In this document: piece after piece, positions 44,802-53,164 of the stretch
Numbering within the stretch: position 1 is the stretch's first letter
How the letters are laid out: each line of letters begins with the position of its first letter
NCBI RefSeq assembly: GCF_025685655.1
Contig: NZ_JAGSYG010000007.1
Location: 1-64,000 of the forward strand
Direction: 5' to 3'
Source: Acidicapsa ligni
Lineage (GTDB): Bacteria; Acidobacteriota; Terriglobia; Terriglobales; Acidobacteriaceae
Length of the DNA stretch: 64,000 nucleotides
Program-made: the position numbers and the translations under genes
Notes under the pieces: model-generated
Told to the model about the DNA's origin: nothing
What the model saw: only the letters and a program-made list of their open reading frames with translations
The model's database searches: none

Positions 44802-46928
44802 TCAGCGCACCGTTCCCATGGGGTGAAGCTTCGTTTCCGGAGGAATATCCGTGGCAGCAACTACCGCCATCCGAGGCACCCACGGCTCAAGCCATCGCTT
44901 CACGTGATATCGAGCCGGACTCGGGACCAGAAGCACCGGAAGGGCCGTTGCAGGGGTGGAACCGATAAGTAATCTCACAGAATCAGCGAGACGACGTACC
45001 ACTGGAGTCGAAGATCGTGCTGTCTGGGTCAGTTGCCGCTGTGCTGTGTCCTGCATCAACAAGCCCAGAATTTCGTCTTCCAAGGAAGGGTCAAGCTGGA
45101 GTATAGACAATTGCCCATCTCCATCCAACAGCGGCTGAATCAGCCTTCGCCCCAATGCATGCCGTGCCGCCTCTACCAGCGTTACCAGTCCTTTATTAAC
45201 AGAAGCGGTCTCGACCAGCGCCTCCAGGATCGTTCCCATATCGCGAATCGAAACACGCTCCCGCAGCAGTTGCTCCAACACCTTTTGCACCTCACCGAGG
45301 GTCAGCAGCTTGGGCACCAGCTCCTCCATAAGTCGAGGATGCGTGTCGTTGAGGCTATCCAGCAACCGCTTCGTCTCAGCCCGCCCCAGCAACTCATGTC
45401 CGTGCTGACGAATCAGTTCTCCAAGATGCGTGGTAATAACAGTCACCGGATCCACCACCGAATAGCCTGCCGCTATCGCCTGATCTTCCAGTGCCGGAGC
45501 AATCCATAAAGCAGGCACTCCGAAGGCAGGCTCTTTCGTTTCTTTTCCCGGGAGCGGTCGTCTGGCGGTATCTGCAGAAACAGCCAGAAGCTGAGCTCCT
45601 TCCGTTTGCCATCGTCCAATTTCGATACCCCGCAGAGAGAACACGTACTCCCTGGGACGCAACCGGAGATTGTCGGAAATATGTACCGGCGGCACCAGAA
45701 AGCCCATCTCCTGCGAAAGATGTCTGCGCAGCGTTCGTACTCGGCCCAGCAGTTGCCCACCCTGTTTCTCATCCACCAGTGGAATCAGTTGGAAGCCTAT
45801 CTCCAACGTCAGTTCCTCCAACTTGAGCAGCGCTGCCATTTCTCCCGTAACCACAGCCTCCCCAGGCTTCATCGCAGTTGCGCTTGAATCAGCCACATTG
45901 CGCTCTCCAGCCATCTCGCCTTCTGGCAGAGCAGGACTCCCAAGATTGCGCCCCGCCATAACAAGGGCTGCAGACACGAGAAGAAAAGCAAATTTCGGCA
46001 GTCCCGGAATCAGACATAATGCCGCACTGACTCCGGCTGCTATATACAGCGTCGCTGGTTTTTCGAACAGTTGAGAGCGTAACTCTCCGCCCAGGGTCAC
46101 GGCAGAATTTGTTCTCGTCAAGGTAATGCCGCCAGCGACTGAGACCAATAAGGAGGGGATCATAGTGACCAACCCATCTCCCACTGTCAACACCGTATAT
46201 GTTCGAACAGCTTCACCGATTTCAATTCCTTGCTGCAATGTTCCAATGAGCAGGCCCGCAATAATGTTGATTGCGGTAATGAGAATCGTAGCCAGCGAGT
46301 CTCGCTGATTGAAGCGCGCTGCACCATCCATCGCACCGTAAAATTCTGCTTCCCGGGCAATTGCCTGCCGTCGCCGTCGCGCCTCCTGCTCATTGATCAA
46401 TCCGGCATTCATGTCCGCGTCGATTGCCATCTGCTTTCCTGGCAACGCATCGAGTGTGAAGCGCGCAGTTACTTCCGCCGTTCTAACCGCGCCATGCGAA
46501 ACGACAAGAAACTGAATAGCAATCAGCGCGAGAAACAATACAAAGCCAACAACATAATTTCCGCCCACGACGAACTGCCCAAAGGCCTCGATCACCTTCC
46601 CTGCCGCGGCCGTTCCCTCCGAGCCGTGAAGTAGAATCCTCCGACTCGAAGCGATGTTCAGAGCCAGACGAAAGAGGGTCAGCAATAACAGCAGAGTAGG
46701 AAAGACACTCAGTTCCACTGCCCTGCGCACCTGCACTGCAGAAAGAAAAACAAGGATCGAAGCAGCCATCGAAATCGCCAGAAGCATATCGAGCACCATC
46801 GATGGCAATGGAACCAGCATCACGAAAATCACACTGATCGCTCCAACAGGCAGCAGAAATTCTCGCAACCGGCTCCATAGTCGGGCTATTCCATTCACCG
46901 GTGCATTCACCATTACAGCAGTGCTCAT
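44802..46928 (-). CDS. flhA: Flagellar export gate protein FlhA
   Basis: 708 residues with eight membrane helices in the first half, and the cytoplasmic FHIPEP loop family motif RFTLDALPGKQMAIDADMNAGLINEQEARRRRQ in pieces. The large soluble C-terminal domain (about 350-700) binds chaperone-cargo pairs. It forms the core of the flagellar type III export gate. The start ATG overlaps the flhB stop (ATGA). The next gene is fliA; no flhF or flhG lies between. Confidence 0.96.
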   Translation of the reverse strand: MSTAVMVNAPVNGIARLWSRLREFLLPVGAISVIFVMLVPLPSMVLDMLLAISMAASILVFLSAVQVRRAVELSVFPTLLLLLTLFRLALNIASSRRILLHGSEGTAAAGKVIEAFGQFVVGGNYVVGFVLFLALIAIQFLVVSHGAVRTAEVTARFTLDALPGKQMAIDADMNAGLINEQEARRRRQAIAREAEFYGAMDGAARFNQRDSLATILITAINIIAGLLIGTLQQGIEIGEAVRTYTVLTVGDGLVTMIPSLLVSVAGGITLTRTNSAVTLGGELRSQLFEKPATLYIAAGVSAALCLIPGLPKFAFLLVSAALVMAGRNLGSPALPEGEMAGERNVADSSATAMKPGEAVVTGEMAALLKLEELTLEIGFQLIPLVDEKQGGQLLGRVRTLRRHLSQEMGFLVPPVHISDNLRLRPREYVFSLRGIEIGRWQTEGAQLLAVSADTARRPLPGKETKEPAFGVPALWIAPALEDQAIAAGYSVVDPVTVITTHLGELIRQHGHELLGRAETKRLLDSLNDTHPRLMEELVPKLLTLGEVQKVLEQLLRERVSIRDMGTILEALVETASVNKGLVTLVEAARHALGRRLIQPLLDGDGQLSILQLDPSLEDEILGLLMQDTAQRQLTQTARSSTPVVRRLADSVRLLIGSTPATALPVLLVPSPARYHVKRWLEPWVPRMAVVAATDIPPETKLHPMGTVR

Positions 46929-48148
46929 TGACCACCTCTTAAAGGCATATCTGTGTCACCTACCGAGCTCAACTTTCGTTCGCTGAAACGTTTTCCACGC
47001 GCTATGCCGAGTCCCGGAATCGTTGCTCCCGGAGAAGGCTCACCAGCTTTCGGCGGAGCAGGGGTTCTCGCACCTGTCCGCTCGCGCCTGACACGCATCT
47101 CCTGTTCCACACGCTGCCGATAGAGGAACGCAAGAATAGAAGCCACCGCCGCATACAGTTCCAAAGGGATAGCATCACCAGCTTCAACTGCTCGGTAAAG
47201 CGAGCGAGCAAGTGGTGGGTTTTCAAGAATGGGCACTCCGGCCCATCTTGCCTGGTCCTTGATCTCCTCGGCCAGCAGATTACGCCCCTTGGCTAATACC
47301 TTGGGAGCATCCATAGTTTCGAAGTTGAAATCCAACGCTACTGCGTAGTGTGTAGGGTTAGTAACAACGACTGCGGCGCGGCTTACATCTGTCTTCATTC
47401 GCCGCCGGCGCGCCTGTCTCTGCAGATTGCGAATTCGCCCACGAATTTGCGGATTCCCTTCCGAGTCCTTGTGCTCCTCGCGCATCTCCTGGCGACTCAT
47501 CTTCAGGCGCTGCTCGCGGCTACGCCACTCCACGACATAATCAATCAAAGCCCACCCAAACAGGAGCCAAGCCGTCGCCAGCAACAGGGCATACACATCC
47601 CCGCCGAGCGAAACAAGTCGTACTGAAGAAAATGGAGGAATAGCCCATTGCCGCGCCACGCGATGAACAGAGAAAACCGCCAGCAGTGCCGCTGGAATCA
47701 TCGACTTTCCCAGTCGTGCCATCGATCGCAGAGAAAATAAATTCTTCAGATTGCTCAGTGGATTGATGCGATCGAATTTGAGGCCCAGGACCTGCGGATG
47801 CACCTGCACTCCTCCGGTCTGCAGTACACCCGCCGCAAGTGCCGCTGTGGCTACTCCAGCCATTACAAGCCCCACCGGAGCCAACACGGCCATCGCCAAT
47901 CCAAGCAACGAATGTAGCGTTGCATCAATGGAGTCTGGCTCCCAATGCGCCGCCATTCCAAAGCCAAGAAATCCTCCCAGTGCCGTAAACCATGCATTAA
48001 GAAACTTCGGCGCGGCTACGCCCAGCAACATCACCCCAATCAATGTTCCAGCTGCAGAACAAAGCTCACGACTATGAACCAGGTCGCCTTCACGCTTGGC
48101 CTTTTCGCGTCGTTGCGGAGTAGCCTGCTCAGTCCTCTCTCCTGCCAT
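46925..48148 (-). CDS. flhB: Flagellar export substrate-switch protein FlhB
   Basis: 407 residues. Four membrane helices are followed by a cytoplasmic domain with the autocleavage site AVVVTNPTHYAVALDF (NPTH intact), which switches export from rod/hook to filament proteins. The N-terminal start ERTEQATPQRREKAKREGDLVHSREL is typical. The C-terminal tail (about 45 residues, Pro/Gly-rich) is longer than in E. coli. Confidence 0.96.
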   Translation of the reverse strand: MAGERTEQATPQRREKAKREGDLVHSRELCSAAGTLIGVMLLGVAAPKFLNAWFTALGGFLGFGMAAHWEPDSIDATLHSLLGLAMAVLAPVGLVMAGVATAALAAGVLQTGGVQVHPQVLGLKFDRINPLSNLKNLFSLRSMARLGKSMIPAALLAVFSVHRVARQWAIPPFSSVRLVSLGGDVYALLLATAWLLFGWALIDYVVEWRSREQRLKMSRQEMREEHKDSEGNPQIRGRIRNLQRQARRRRMKTDVSRAAVVVTNPTHYAVALDFNFETMDAPKVLAKGRNLLAEEIKDQARWAGVPILENPPLARSLYRAVEAGDAIPLELYAAVASILAFLYRQRVEQEMRVRRERTGARTPAPPKAGEPSPGATIPGLGIARGKRFSERKLSSVGDTDMPLRGGQ

Positions 48149-48150
48149 CG

Positions 48151-48963
48151 CTATCCCCCCGCGCCCTGCACGCCGTGCGAGATCAGCTTCTCCGCTACAT
48201 CCAGCAAGCTGCTGAAGCGCGCCTCAATAAATCGCGGCCATAATGCAAGCGAGCCGATGAGCATGCCGAACCCGGTCAACGTTTTGAGGGGAACCGTGAG
48301 TGAGATCACCGGCAATTGCGGCGAAATTTTACCTAGTAACGCCACGGAAATCTCGACGAGCATAGTTGTCGCAAGTACGGGCGCCGCAAGCTCCAGCGCT
48401 GCAAAGAAAGATCCGGAAAGCATCGGCACCAGCACACTCGCAGTAGCCGGAACCGCACCGAGCGGAAAGCTTCCCAGTGGAACAGCATGCAGGCTACGAA
48501 CAAGGGACCCCAGCATGACACGGTCAAGGCCCGCTGTTATCAGAACCAGCGTTCCCATCAACTGAAAGAGATCGCCCATCAACGGGGTTTGAATCTCCGA
48601 CGCAGGATCAAGAAGGTTCACCAGTGAAAAACTGAACTGCAGACCCACGATCTGCCCTGCCAGCAAGAGCATTTCGCTTAAGAGACTCAGCGTCAGTCCA
48701 TAAATAGCTCCGACGGCAACTTCACCTAAAATGCGTCCAAAGCTCAACTCCACACCCTTCGCACTCGCCACGGCAATCGCAGGCATGAGAAGCCAGCAAA
48801 CTGCCAGAACGAAGACCACTTTGCTCCGCGCAGATATCGTCTTTCCAGCAAAGAATGGAGCCAACGCAATCATTGTGCTCACGCGCACCAGCACCAATAT
48901 CATCGCCGTCCCCATCGAGTCCCACGCGCTTGAACTAATGCTTTCCGAAGCAATCACAGGCAT
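48151..48963 (-). CDS. fliR: Flagellar export gate protein FliR
   Basis: 270 residues, six predicted membrane helices (for example MILVLVRVSTMIALAPFFAG, GLDRVMLGSLVRSLHAVPLG, LAAPVLATTMLVEISVALL and LTVPLKTLTGFGMLIGSLALWP). The pattern FFAGKTISARSKVVF is family-like. It lies two bases before flhB and 13 bases after fliQ, in the conserved fliPQR-flhB order. Confidence 0.92.
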   Translation of the reverse strand: MPVIASESISSSAWDSMGTAMILVLVRVSTMIALAPFFAGKTISARSKVVFVLAVCWLLMPAIAVASAKGVELSFGRILGEVAVGAIYGLTLSLLSEMLLLAGQIVGLQFSFSLVNLLDPASEIQTPLMGDLFQLMGTLVLITAGLDRVMLGSLVRSLHAVPLGSFPLGAVPATASVLVPMLSGSFFAALELAAPVLATTMLVEISVALLGKISPQLPVISLTVPLKTLTGFGMLIGSLALWPRFIEARFSSLLDVAEKLISHGVQGAGG

Positions 48964-48976
48964 CCCTCATCAACGC

Positions 48977-49246
48977 TCAATGGATATAACGACCCAGGTC
49001 GGTGTACAACAACACGGTGTAGGCTCCAAGCCGATGAAGAAACCACGGCATACCAACCGTCAGAATGGCCACCACTGCAAACAGTCGAGGAACCGCTGTC
49101 AAGGATTGCTCCTGCAATGAAGTGAGCGTCTGCACCAGGCTCAACAGAAAGCTCAAGAAAGCTGCCGCAAGCAAAATTGGAGCAGCCACAAACATGGCCT
49201 GCTTCAACAGCTCGCGTAGAATCTCCGTAACCTGATCCGGACTCAT
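48977..49246 (-). CDS. fliQ: Flagellar export gate protein FliQ
   Basis: 89 residues, two membrane hairpin helices (AMFVAAPILLAAAFLSFLLSLVQ and LFAVVAILTVGMPWFLHRLG), starting SPDQVTEILRELL. The linker TLTSLQEQSLTAVPRL with the conserved TQIQE-like turn between the helices is typical. Four copies are expected in each FliPQR complex. Confidence 0.93.
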   Translation of the reverse strand: MSPDQVTEILRELLKQAMFVAAPILLAAAFLSFLLSLVQTLTSLQEQSLTAVPRLFAVVAILTVGMPWFLHRLGAYTVLLYTDLGRYIH

Positions 49247-49270
49247 TCATCCCTCTTGTCGATGCGCTGA

Positions 49271-49969
49271 TCAGAAACTTTTCAAAAGTGACCCTGCTAC
49301 CAAATTCCATCCGTCAACCATGACGAACAGTAGAATTTTTAGAGGCGTCGATACCACAACCGGTGGCAGTTGAAACATGCCGATTGAGGTCGTAATAGCC
49401 GCTGTCACCATGTCGATAAGCAGGAAAGGCAAATACAATACCGCCCCGATCGCAAAGCCTGCCTTCAGTTCAGAAAGCATGTACGCCGGAGCGACAACAC
49501 GCATCGGCAAGTCTTCTGGCTTGGCCGGTCTCGGCACCTGTCCCGCAGCAGTAAATAACGCGAGATCTTTTTCGCGTGAATAATGCAGCAGAAACATCTT
49601 GATCGGTATTGAGCCGCGATCAATGGCCTCCCACCCTGTTACCTGTCCAGCGCGATAGGGAGTCACAGCCTGCTGCTCTACCGACATCAGCACCGGCTGC
49701 ATCAAAAACCATGTCATGATCAACCCCAATCCCAGCAACGTCTGGTTGGAAGGCGCAGTCTGGGTCCCCAGTGCCTGACGTAGAAAATGAAAGACCACCA
49801 TGAGCCGCACCATCGGCGTAACTGCCATCACCAAAGCGGGCAACAACGTGATCATCGTAAGTACAAACAAGATCGTCCACGGCGTGGAATCTCCTGGATG
49901 CAGCTTGGCATTCAGATCAGGCAACGACAAGGCGGGCGCAGCGTTCCAAAGGAACGAGGTCATCAGCAT
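49271..49969 (-). CDS. fliP: Flagellar export gate protein FliP
   Basis: 232 residues. The family motifs are WTILFVLTMITLLPALVMAVTPMVRLMVVFHFLRQALGTQTAPSNQTLLGLGLIMTWFLMQPVL in pieces, and the C-terminal MLSELKAGFAIGAVLYLPFLLIDMVTAAITTSIGM. An N-terminal signal-like hydrophobic segment is weak. Starts at 49969 (ATG) or 49963 (TGATG overlap with fliO) are both possible. Five copies form the core of the gate. Confidence 0.95.
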   Translation of the reverse strand: MLMTSFLWNAAPALSLPDLNAKLHPGDSTPWTILFVLTMITLLPALVMAVTPMVRLMVVFHFLRQALGTQTAPSNQTLLGLGLIMTWFLMQPVLMSVEQQAVTPYRAGQVTGWEAIDRGSIPIKMFLLHYSREKDLALFTAAGQVPRPAKPEDLPMRVVAPAYMLSELKAGFAIGAVLYLPFLLIDMVTAAITTSIGMFQLPPVVVSTPLKILLFVMVDGWNLVAGSLLKSF

Positions 49970-50409
49970 GTGGACCTGCCTGAACGCTTCATGCCTGCAA
50001 ATCTGCGACGTCGTGTTCTCAGCAATGGAAGTCGTCGTGAACCGAGAGAGAGAGTTGTCATCACATCGGACACTGCCTCCTGTGACTCAAACCGCGCTTC
50101 AGAAAGTGGAAAGAAAACAGGCGCTCCCTCGGACGATATCGACAGTAGCAATCGCATTCCATCTGCCTCGACCAGAAGCAGAGTTTGCTTAGGTCCCAAC
50201 GGAAGCCGCTCGATCAATGCAAGACGAGATCGATGCGCGGCAGATCCAATCGACCGCTGCCATTGCATCCAGAAACGTGCAAGCCACCCAGCCAGTCCGC
50301 TGGAGAATACGTGCTGCGGCGTGATCGGTTTCTCATCCTGAACTTGCCTGCCGTAAAGCCGATCCTGAACGTCAGCTACCGCTTGTGTTCCATGCTGTGT
50401 CAGCTTCAT
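49963..50409 (-). CDS. FliO-like flagellar assembly protein without membrane segment
   Basis: 148 residues. The core LALIERLPLGPKQTLLLVEADGMRLLLSISSEG matches the cytoplasmic beta region of FliO (R.ev.rlplG...tl.lvevgg..lllgvt..g), and the position before fliP is the usual one. FliO normally has an N-terminal membrane helix that helps FliP to assemble; here the N-terminus (QHVFSSGLAGWLARFWMQWQRSIG) is at most amphipathic. The C-terminus is Arg-rich (RRLPLLRTRRRRFAGMKRSGR). A moderately divergent FliO is the best guess. Confidence 0.65.
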   Translation of the reverse strand: MKLTQHGTQAVADVQDRLYGRQVQDEKPITPQHVFSSGLAGWLARFWMQWQRSIGSAAHRSRLALIERLPLGPKQTLLLVEADGMRLLLSISSEGAPVFFPLSEARFESQEAVSDVMTTLSLGSRRLPLLRTRRRRFAGMKRSGRSTC

Positions 50410-50427
50410 CGCTCCCTCTCAATCGCC

Positions 50428-50844
50428 TCAGGCCAACCTGGTAATCCGTACTGCCAGCCGCGTATCTACTACCTCAAACTCGCTCCAGGCGAGTTGCACA
50501 TCCCCTGAATTCAACGGGAGATCCTCTCCGTTTGCCCACTGCGTCCCAATCACCTCTCCAGGCGCCATCGTCAGCAGATTGCGTACGCGAAACTCCCGCA
50601 CTGGAATTGCCACAGCCATGCCGACAGGCAGCCTGCTGCAGGCTGGAGAAAGAGAGAAATGGCTGTCCCCTTCAAGCAACTGTGTGTTCACTTCCAGCGT
50701 CGCAATGGAGTTATCCCCGCTCGAAACGGCTTTCAGACCAGAAGCTGCGGAAGCATCCGATGCATGCAGCGTTTGCGCCTCTGAATACGGAGCAGCAGAA
50801 AGACCCTGCGCAGTCACGTGCGGTGTCGAAGTTGTGCTTGCCAT
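50428..50844 (-). CDS. Short FliN-like switch protein (SpoA domain)
   Basis: 138 residues. The first 65 residues are Ser/Ala-rich and probably disordered. The last 70 form a SpoA/FliN domain: LPVGMAVAIPVREFRVRNLLTMAPGEVIGTQWANGEDLPLNSGDVQLAWSEFEVVDTRLAVRITRLA in pieces. This is the second FliN-type protein of the window; the other is the FliY-like 41758-42573. It heads the export-gate unit and follows a sigma-54 promoter. It may supply the second FliN layer of the C-ring or act with FliH in export. Confidence 0.8.
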   Translation of the reverse strand: MASTTSTPHVTAQGLSAAPYSEAQTLHASDASAASGLKAVSSGDNSIATLEVNTQLLEGDSHFSLSPACSRLPVGMAVAIPVREFRVRNLLTMAPGEVIGTQWANGEDLPLNSGDVQLAWSEFEVVDTRLAVRITRLA

Positions 50845-50868
50845 AGGTAGATTCCTGCCTGGACTAGA

Positions 50869-50884
50869 AGCAGAAAAATGGCCA
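50869..50884 (-). promoter_or_regulatory. Sigma-54 promoter upstream of the short fliN
   Basis: The minus strand reads TGGCCATTTTTCTGCT: the -24 GG and -12 GC are separated by 10 bases, and the sequence shares TGGCC and TTTCTGCT with the flgF promoter. It is 25 bp before the ATG at 50844 and just after the terminator of the upstream unit, so it should drive fliN-fliO-fliP-fliQ-fliR-flhB-flhA-fliA. Confidence 0.75.
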
Positions 50885-50946
50885 AAGTTGGGACATTTTT
50901 ATTGGGAAAATCTAATGTTTAATTAGCTCTTAAATAAAAGAGAATC

Positions 50947-50985
50947 TCCGAGTGAGACAGCATGTGGCTTGCGGCCTCACTCGGA
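50947..50985 (-). terminator. Terminator after flgE
   Basis: TCCGAGTGAG and CTCACTCGGA form a perfect 10-bp stem around 19 bases, eight bases past the flgE stop. On the minus strand it is followed by a T-rich run (GATTCTCTTTTATTT). It separates the hook genes from the fliN-fliO-fliP unit. Confidence 0.78.
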
Positions 50986-50992
50986 CGAGTGT

Positions 50993-52219
50993 TTAGTGAA
51001 TCATGTTGATCGTTTCCTGCGTGACAGTATCGAAGGTTGTCACCGCTTTCGAGTTGGCCTCAAAAGCTCGCTGAGCTATGATCAGGTCGGAAAATTCTGC
51101 TGAAATGTTCACATTGGAATCTTCCAATACTCCATCCTGAATGCTCCCCAGTCCAGCCGCTCCCGAGACCCCAACCGAAGCCTCTCCGCTAGCCAATGTC
51201 GTTGCATAATTCCCGCTGCCCATGAGTTGCAACCCTTGCAAATTGGAAACATTAGCCAATGCCAGTTGTCCTACCGCGAGTGGCTGGCCATTTGAGAACG
51301 TAGCCGATACGGTTCCATCTGCACCAACGGTAAAACTCTGGTACTGCCCACTTGTGTAGCCATTTTGAGTAGTCGCAGAAACACCTGAAGCGGAATCGAC
51401 CTGAGTGATGGTGGGTTTACCCGCCGTTCCTGAAATGTTCCAGGTCATGCTCATATCCGCGGCGCCATCGGACATTCCAGTAAAGTTGATGCCCGGAACA
51501 TTTGCTGTAGGAGTTGTCAGGTTGCCATTAGCATCAAAAGCAAGCGTTCCAGTTGTATTTGCCGAGCCCGTTGATGAGCCCGCTGGCAGTGTTATTGCAT
51601 AGGACCAGGTGTTCGTGCCAGTTTTGGTATAGGTCACATTCGCCATATAATTTGCTCCGAGCGAATCATATATTTTGACCTGTCCCGGAACCACCGCTCC
51701 GACCGCTGCAGAAGAGTCGAGATTGACTGTCATTCCAAAGGTCGACGTCGGCTGCGGAGGCTCTACCTGCCCGACCGGAATGCTGATCGGTGCCAGAGGC
51801 GCACTGGTATTCACAACCCCTCCGACCGCCGGAAAACCCATAACCGGCAGCCCGCTGGCAGTAATCAGGTTTCCATTCTGATCTGTGCCAAAATTTCCAT
51901 CGCGCGTATAGATATTCGTACCCCCGTCGTTCAATACAAAAAAACCGTTCCCATCGAGATACACATCCGAAGAAACTCCCGTGGAATCGACGCCGCCCTG
52001 TGTAAAATCGGACTCGATCGAAGAGGTCTGCACACCTGCACCCAGTTGAATCTCATCTCCCGACCCTTCGGTTCCAATCTGCTGATAAAACAGGTCAGAG
52101 AAATTTACCGTCTGCGATTTAAATCCGGTCGTATTCATATTGGCCAGATTGTTCGCGATCGTGTTCATCGCTGTTGAATCCGTCTCCAGCCCGGTCAGCG
52201 GAATATAGAAACTTGCCAT
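50993..52219 (-). CDS. flgE: Flagellar hook protein
   Basis: About 408 residues from the ATG at 52219, just after GAGGAGGATCTACTC; the frame is open 28 codons further without a site. The N-terminal motif is SFYIPLTGLETDSTAMNTIANNLANMNTTGFKSQTVNFSDL in pieces. The central hook domains have Gly/Thr/Ser-rich strands, and the C-terminus is LEDSNVNISAEFSDLIIAQRAFEANSKAVTTFD. FlgD caps its assembly and FliK sets its length. It is the last gene of the first unit. Confidence 0.95.
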   Translation of the reverse strand: MASFYIPLTGLETDSTAMNTIANNLANMNTTGFKSQTVNFSDLFYQQIGTEGSGDEIQLGAGVQTSSIESDFTQGGVDSTGVSSDVYLDGNGFFVLNDGGTNIYTRDGNFGTDQNGNLITASGLPVMGFPAVGGVVNTSAPLAPISIPVGQVEPPQPTSTFGMTVNLDSSAAVGAVVPGQVKIYDSLGANYMANVTYTKTGTNTWSYAITLPAGSSTGSANTTGTLAFDANGNLTTPTANVPGINFTGMSDGAADMSMTWNISGTAGKPTITQVDSASGVSATTQNGYTSGQYQSFTVGADGTVSATFSNGQPLAVGQLALANVSNLQGLQLMGSGNYATTLASGEASVGVSGAAGLGSIQDGVLEDSNVNISAEFSDLIIAQRAFEANSKAVTTFDTVTQETINMIH

Positions 52220-52323
52220 GAGTAGATCCTCCTCTGAGATTTCAGTAAAGGGCTCAGAAGTCAGTAGCGCTTCAGAGCTCAAATTCATTGCCCTGCGACG
52301 CAATCGACGCAGAATTATGGTGA

Positions 52324-52339
52324 AGTAACAACCGTGCCA
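52324..52339 (-). promoter_or_regulatory. Near-match sigma-54 promoter before flgE
   Basis: The minus strand reads TGGCACGGTTGTTACT, matching the consensus TGGCACRNNNNTTGCW except for A instead of G at -13. It begins four bases after the flgD stop and about 105 bp before flgE. The changed -12 element could make it weak or inactive. Confidence 0.42.
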
Positions 52340-52342
52340 TCA

Positions 52343-53080
52343 TCAATGCGTTGGAATATCCCGGATCCCATGTCCATGTCCGACACCTCGGGGACGGCCG
52401 TCCAACGAACGAGTTACCGTACGCGCGGAAGGCGCATCTCCCGGTACGCTGAGATTTCCATGTGTTCTCGCCTTTCCAGGACCACTCGAACCGGATGATG
52501 CCCTCGAAGTTCGAACCGCCGACTCCGCAGACGCAGCGTGCGGGCCCGCAACTCCCGTCTTCAAAGAAACACTGCGCGTCTCTGCAGGCGCTGCGGAGCC
52601 ACCGGCATTGTCTATTCCCTTCCCGCTGACAGAACCTGTCGGAGCCGTCGCAGTGCCCAGGACATCCGTTAGGTTCTGGTTGATTGAGATCAACTGCTCC
52701 AGGCTGTTGATCTGCACTAGTTGATCAATATATTCATTGGGATCGGTCTGTGCCGTCGGATCCTGGTTCTGCATCTCCGTCACCAGCAGCGTCAGAAAAT
52801 CATTTGCTGAGATGGTCGTATTCGATGTATCTGAAGAGCTGGAATCCGATGCGTCCATAGGCTGCGCCACCTTACCACTGGCGGAGGACGAAGCCGATCT
52901 GGCACTCGGACTCAGTCCCAACTGCGCAGTTCCGCCTTTTGTGCCCGACGCATGTGAGCTCGATTGCAACATTGATTGAAATTTGGCCGCCGTGCCGCCA
53001 CCGGGCGTCGGCGCCTTTCCATTCGTCTGAAAAGGATTCGTCCCGGCCTGTGTATCCAACCCGCCCCAAATATTGCTCAT
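52343..53080 (-). CDS. flgD: Flagellar hook capping protein FlgD, N-terminal type
   Basis: 245 residues. The capping domain is intact (SANDFLTLLVTEMQNQDPTAQTDPNEYIDQLVQINSLEQLISINQNL in pieces). After it about 110 residues are Ser/Ala/Gly/Arg-rich and look disordered (for example RTSRASSGSSGPGKARTHG). The Tudor and FnIII-like C-terminal domains of other FlgD proteins are not recognisable, so the family is present only as the conserved N-terminal part. Good ribosome site AAAGGAGCGG. Operon with fliK and flgE. Confidence 0.88.
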   Translation of the reverse strand: MSNIWGGLDTQAGTNPFQTNGKAPTPGGGTAAKFQSMLQSSSHASGTKGGTAQLGLSPSARSASSSASGKVAQPMDASDSSSSDTSNTTISANDFLTLLVTEMQNQDPTAQTDPNEYIDQLVQINSLEQLISINQNLTDVLGTATAPTGSVSGKGIDNAGGSAAPAETRSVSLKTGVAGPHAASAESAVRTSRASSGSSGPGKARTHGNLSVPGDAPSARTVTRSLDGRPRGVGHGHGIRDIPTH

Positions 53081-53164
53081 ATCGCTTTCCGCTCCTTTTA
53101 CTGCGGTGAAATTGACTATCCAGTGCTATACAGCGCCCTTGCTCTATTCCATCGTGACGAGTCT

